64,000 nucleotides of DNA, from the NCBI RefSeq assembly GCF_024713975.1, contig NC_091094.1, positions 10,773,001 to 10,837,000 of the forward strand, written 5' to 3'. The notes beneath the pieces are model-generated. The model was not told the DNA's origin and ran no database searches. It saw only the letters and a list, made by a program, of their open reading frames with translations. Numbering within the stretch: position 1 is the first letter of the stretch; each line of letters opens with the position of its first letter. Origin of the DNA: Paralichthys olivaceus. Lineage: Eukaryota > Chordata > Actinopteri > Pleuronectiformes > Paralichthyidae. Shown in pieces: positions 62,033-64,000 of this stretch. Both the position numbers and the translations under genes were made by a program.

Positions 62033-64000
62033 ACACACACGCAACACAGCATCAACCATTATGTCAGCAGTCATGGGGGCCGCATCGTGCACAGCTAAAC
62101 GCAAATAGAAACGGACCCAGATCCATAGAAAGGAGCAGACAGAAATCACCCAACTGAGACATAACATGGAGAATTACACACCAACACAGTTGTGTGATTA
62201 AATAGTTTGTTCCCTGTACATACGGCCCCTGGTTACACTGACATGGTCCTTTTGATCTCGTGAGTAATGTTCAGGAAGGAAATTTAAGGTCAGTGGAGTA
62301 TACCCAAAACAAAACTGACACATTTTTTAAGAGTGTGTGGAATAGCTGTCAAATATCAGGTGGAGATCAACAAACTGAGGACTGTTGTAGCTGTAAATGC
62401 AAAATGTAAGATCTTGTTATGGGAGGCGATTGTGGAATTGAACATTCCTTAGAGTGAGAGTCCAAAGCAAACATGATTCTCATAGTCTTCAGACATAGGC
62501 CCAAAGAAATCGAATGACTGCTGCTGAATAGTCCTCGAGACACAAATGTTAGAATATGTAGCACTTCTTCATAGAAAAACCTGAACAAAACATTAATACA
62601 TGTCCTGAACATTATTTGTACTTGAGGCCTGTCATCTGCAATGTTGCTAAAGACAACAACTCCCATGATCCCTTGCTGCTTATCAACATCATCAAACGAA
62701 TGATAATTACATATTGTGAGTTCAAATGTCATCAAGGAACAGATATATAACAGATTTGATATATTTGTACTGGTCAATTAGGGGATGAATAAGTTTACAT
62801 ATAAGGGTTGTACAGGATTTCAGTGCCATGACATATTTTTTCAGTTTGAAACACTGGGTGAAATAAATGAGGCTGCAGAAAACTGACCAATGTCTATAAA
62901 TTTTATATACAGAAAGTTTCCTGTTTAGTCTGAGTGATATGCATTCCATCATTCTGTCTAATTTACATCCCTGGAACATTAGAAAGAAAAGTGAAAGGAT
63001 GTATCAGGTATAACTATGTGATATCAGACAAAATATTTCATCCCTTTACTTTTATGTAAATATGAATATAAGTATGTGATGATATGTGTGTGATAATATG
63101 ATGTAGGGCAAAGCCTGTGATATTCTCATTGTTGGGTCCTGCACACTAAGACATTTTTGCTGAGCATTATTGTGCCTCTTTTGTCAAACTGACCTTGTAT
63201 CTTGCTCAAATGGTATTTAAATCTTTCAAAGAAACCTGTCAGAGATCATCCGACAGAGCTGGCCCTAGTTTTCACTGGAACTCTTTGAAATGACACATTC
63301 CTCTGCGAAGCAAAACATGATTTGTTGCCTCAAAATACAGTGCTTGGCTCCGCGCGTACCAATTATGGCACCAAACGGAGCCCTCGCGCCGGGCCTTTGT
63401 GTCTGCGAGTTGTCCTAAATGCGGCCTCCCTCTGGGACTCACTCTGGGGGTTAAACGGATCGACGGAGCCTTGACAAACATGAACTCTCTGCGTGGATGT
63501 GGTCGTCCCCTTCAGAAGCTGTGACACCTGCTTGTTTGTTTTTCAAATTCTCGCCGCAAGCCACTGAACCCTGCTCCCTGTTTTGGGGAAGCTGCTAAAT
63601 CTTCTCAGAGAAGGTGTCTTTGTAATAGAGTTGAGGCATTCACAGCCACAGATGAGTTGGGTTTCGTGCCACGCTGCATGCCACATTATGGAATTATTTC
63701 AGGGAAGATTAAGCCAGGGATCAGGGCGGGGGTGGCCCAAAAATGCTCTGGTCAGCTGCCAGAAATCCTGTGTCTCACATCTCAGAAGGTCAAAGGTAGT
63801 TTCCCCATGTTGTCTCTTAAAGAAGTTCCCCTAAAGTGACTCTGAGAGACATCTGACCTCGTATTTTGTTGCTGGCGATTGAGTTCATCTCAAGCTTTTT
63901 CTCAGGAATGTCCCTCACAGCTGGAGGTTTTTATATCATTGTCCTAAAGGATTTGGATCCAGTCGAAACTGTGCAATTAAACCAAACCACTGTGTGTTGC
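58837..64000 (+). other. megf6: megf6 intron 3, running past the window end
   Basis: No EGF-type exon (six regularly spaced cysteines) is visible in 5.1 kb. It contains a TG microsatellite at 61984-62029 followed by CA-type sequence. The rest holds only short open frames. The next exon should lie right of the window. Confidence 0.6.
61984..62029. repeat. (TG)n microsatellite with an inverted CA flank
   Basis: About 22 TG units followed by GCGCACACACACGCAACAC. The TG arm and the short CA arm are self-complementary and can form a hairpin. Alternating purine-pyrimidine DNA of this length is also prone to Z-DNA. Confidence 0.9.

Noticed and set aside
58837..64000. Search for megf6 EGF exons in the right end of the window
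   Set aside because: No open stretch shows the six-cysteine EGF spacing with splice sites. The frames present have few cysteines and no pattern.

Overview
The window is nuclear DNA of a ray-finned fish, most likely a percomorph-type teleost. It has split genes with GT-AG introns, vertebrate protein families, many microsatellites, and several repeat families I recognise from teleost genomes. No organism name can be read from the sequence. No operons, CRISPR arrays, phage or other prokaryotic features are present.

Six protein-coding genes could be rebuilt exon by exon with consistent reading phase. From left to right they are: (1) pparg (+), the last five coding exons only, 1627-6344, covering the hinge and ligand-binding domain; (2) terf2ip/RAP1 (+), complete, 14524-18720, with a non-coding first exon near 13.2 kb; (3) iffo2 (-), complete, 45391 down to 23196, eight coding exons with a 14.7 kb first intron; (4) mrto4 (+), complete, 47564-49682, eight exons; (5) an akr7a-type aflatoxin aldehyde reductase (-), complete, 53679 or 53580 down to 50340, seven exons; (6) megf6 (+), the first three coding exons only (signal peptide and EMI domain), 55873-58836, the rest lying beyond the right edge.

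iffo2 and mrto4 are divergent, with about 2.2 kb between their start codons. mrto4 and akr7a are convergent, with 657 bp between their stop codons. terf2ip and iffo2 are also convergent. The iffo2-mrto4-akr7a block matches human 1p36.13 gene content, without UBR4 and EMC1 in between, and MEGF6 is also on human 1p36. pparg and terf2ip lie on other human chromosomes (3p25 and 16q23), so a synteny break falls between terf2ip and iffo2, and another between pparg and terf2ip.

The genes do not form one pathway. They cover a lipid-sensing nuclear receptor, a telomere (shelterin) protein, a nuclear intermediate-filament-like protein, a 60S ribosome assembly factor, an aldehyde-detoxifying reductase and a secreted or matrix EGF-repeat protein. 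Non-coding DNA is mostly introns and spacers holding MITE-like inverted-repeat elements, SINE-like and LINE-derived fragments, and tandem repeats. These include a GATA array, a TCCTG array, a 47-base C run and a TG tract, plus a 30-bp coding minisatellite inside terf2ip.

I found no clear previously undescribed system. The best leads are the tandem-repeat expansion inside the RAP1 linker, the pparg pocket substitutions with an extra insert and extra introns, a required GC-AG intron in mrto4, and opposite-polarity CA/UG tracts touching two iffo2 splice donors.
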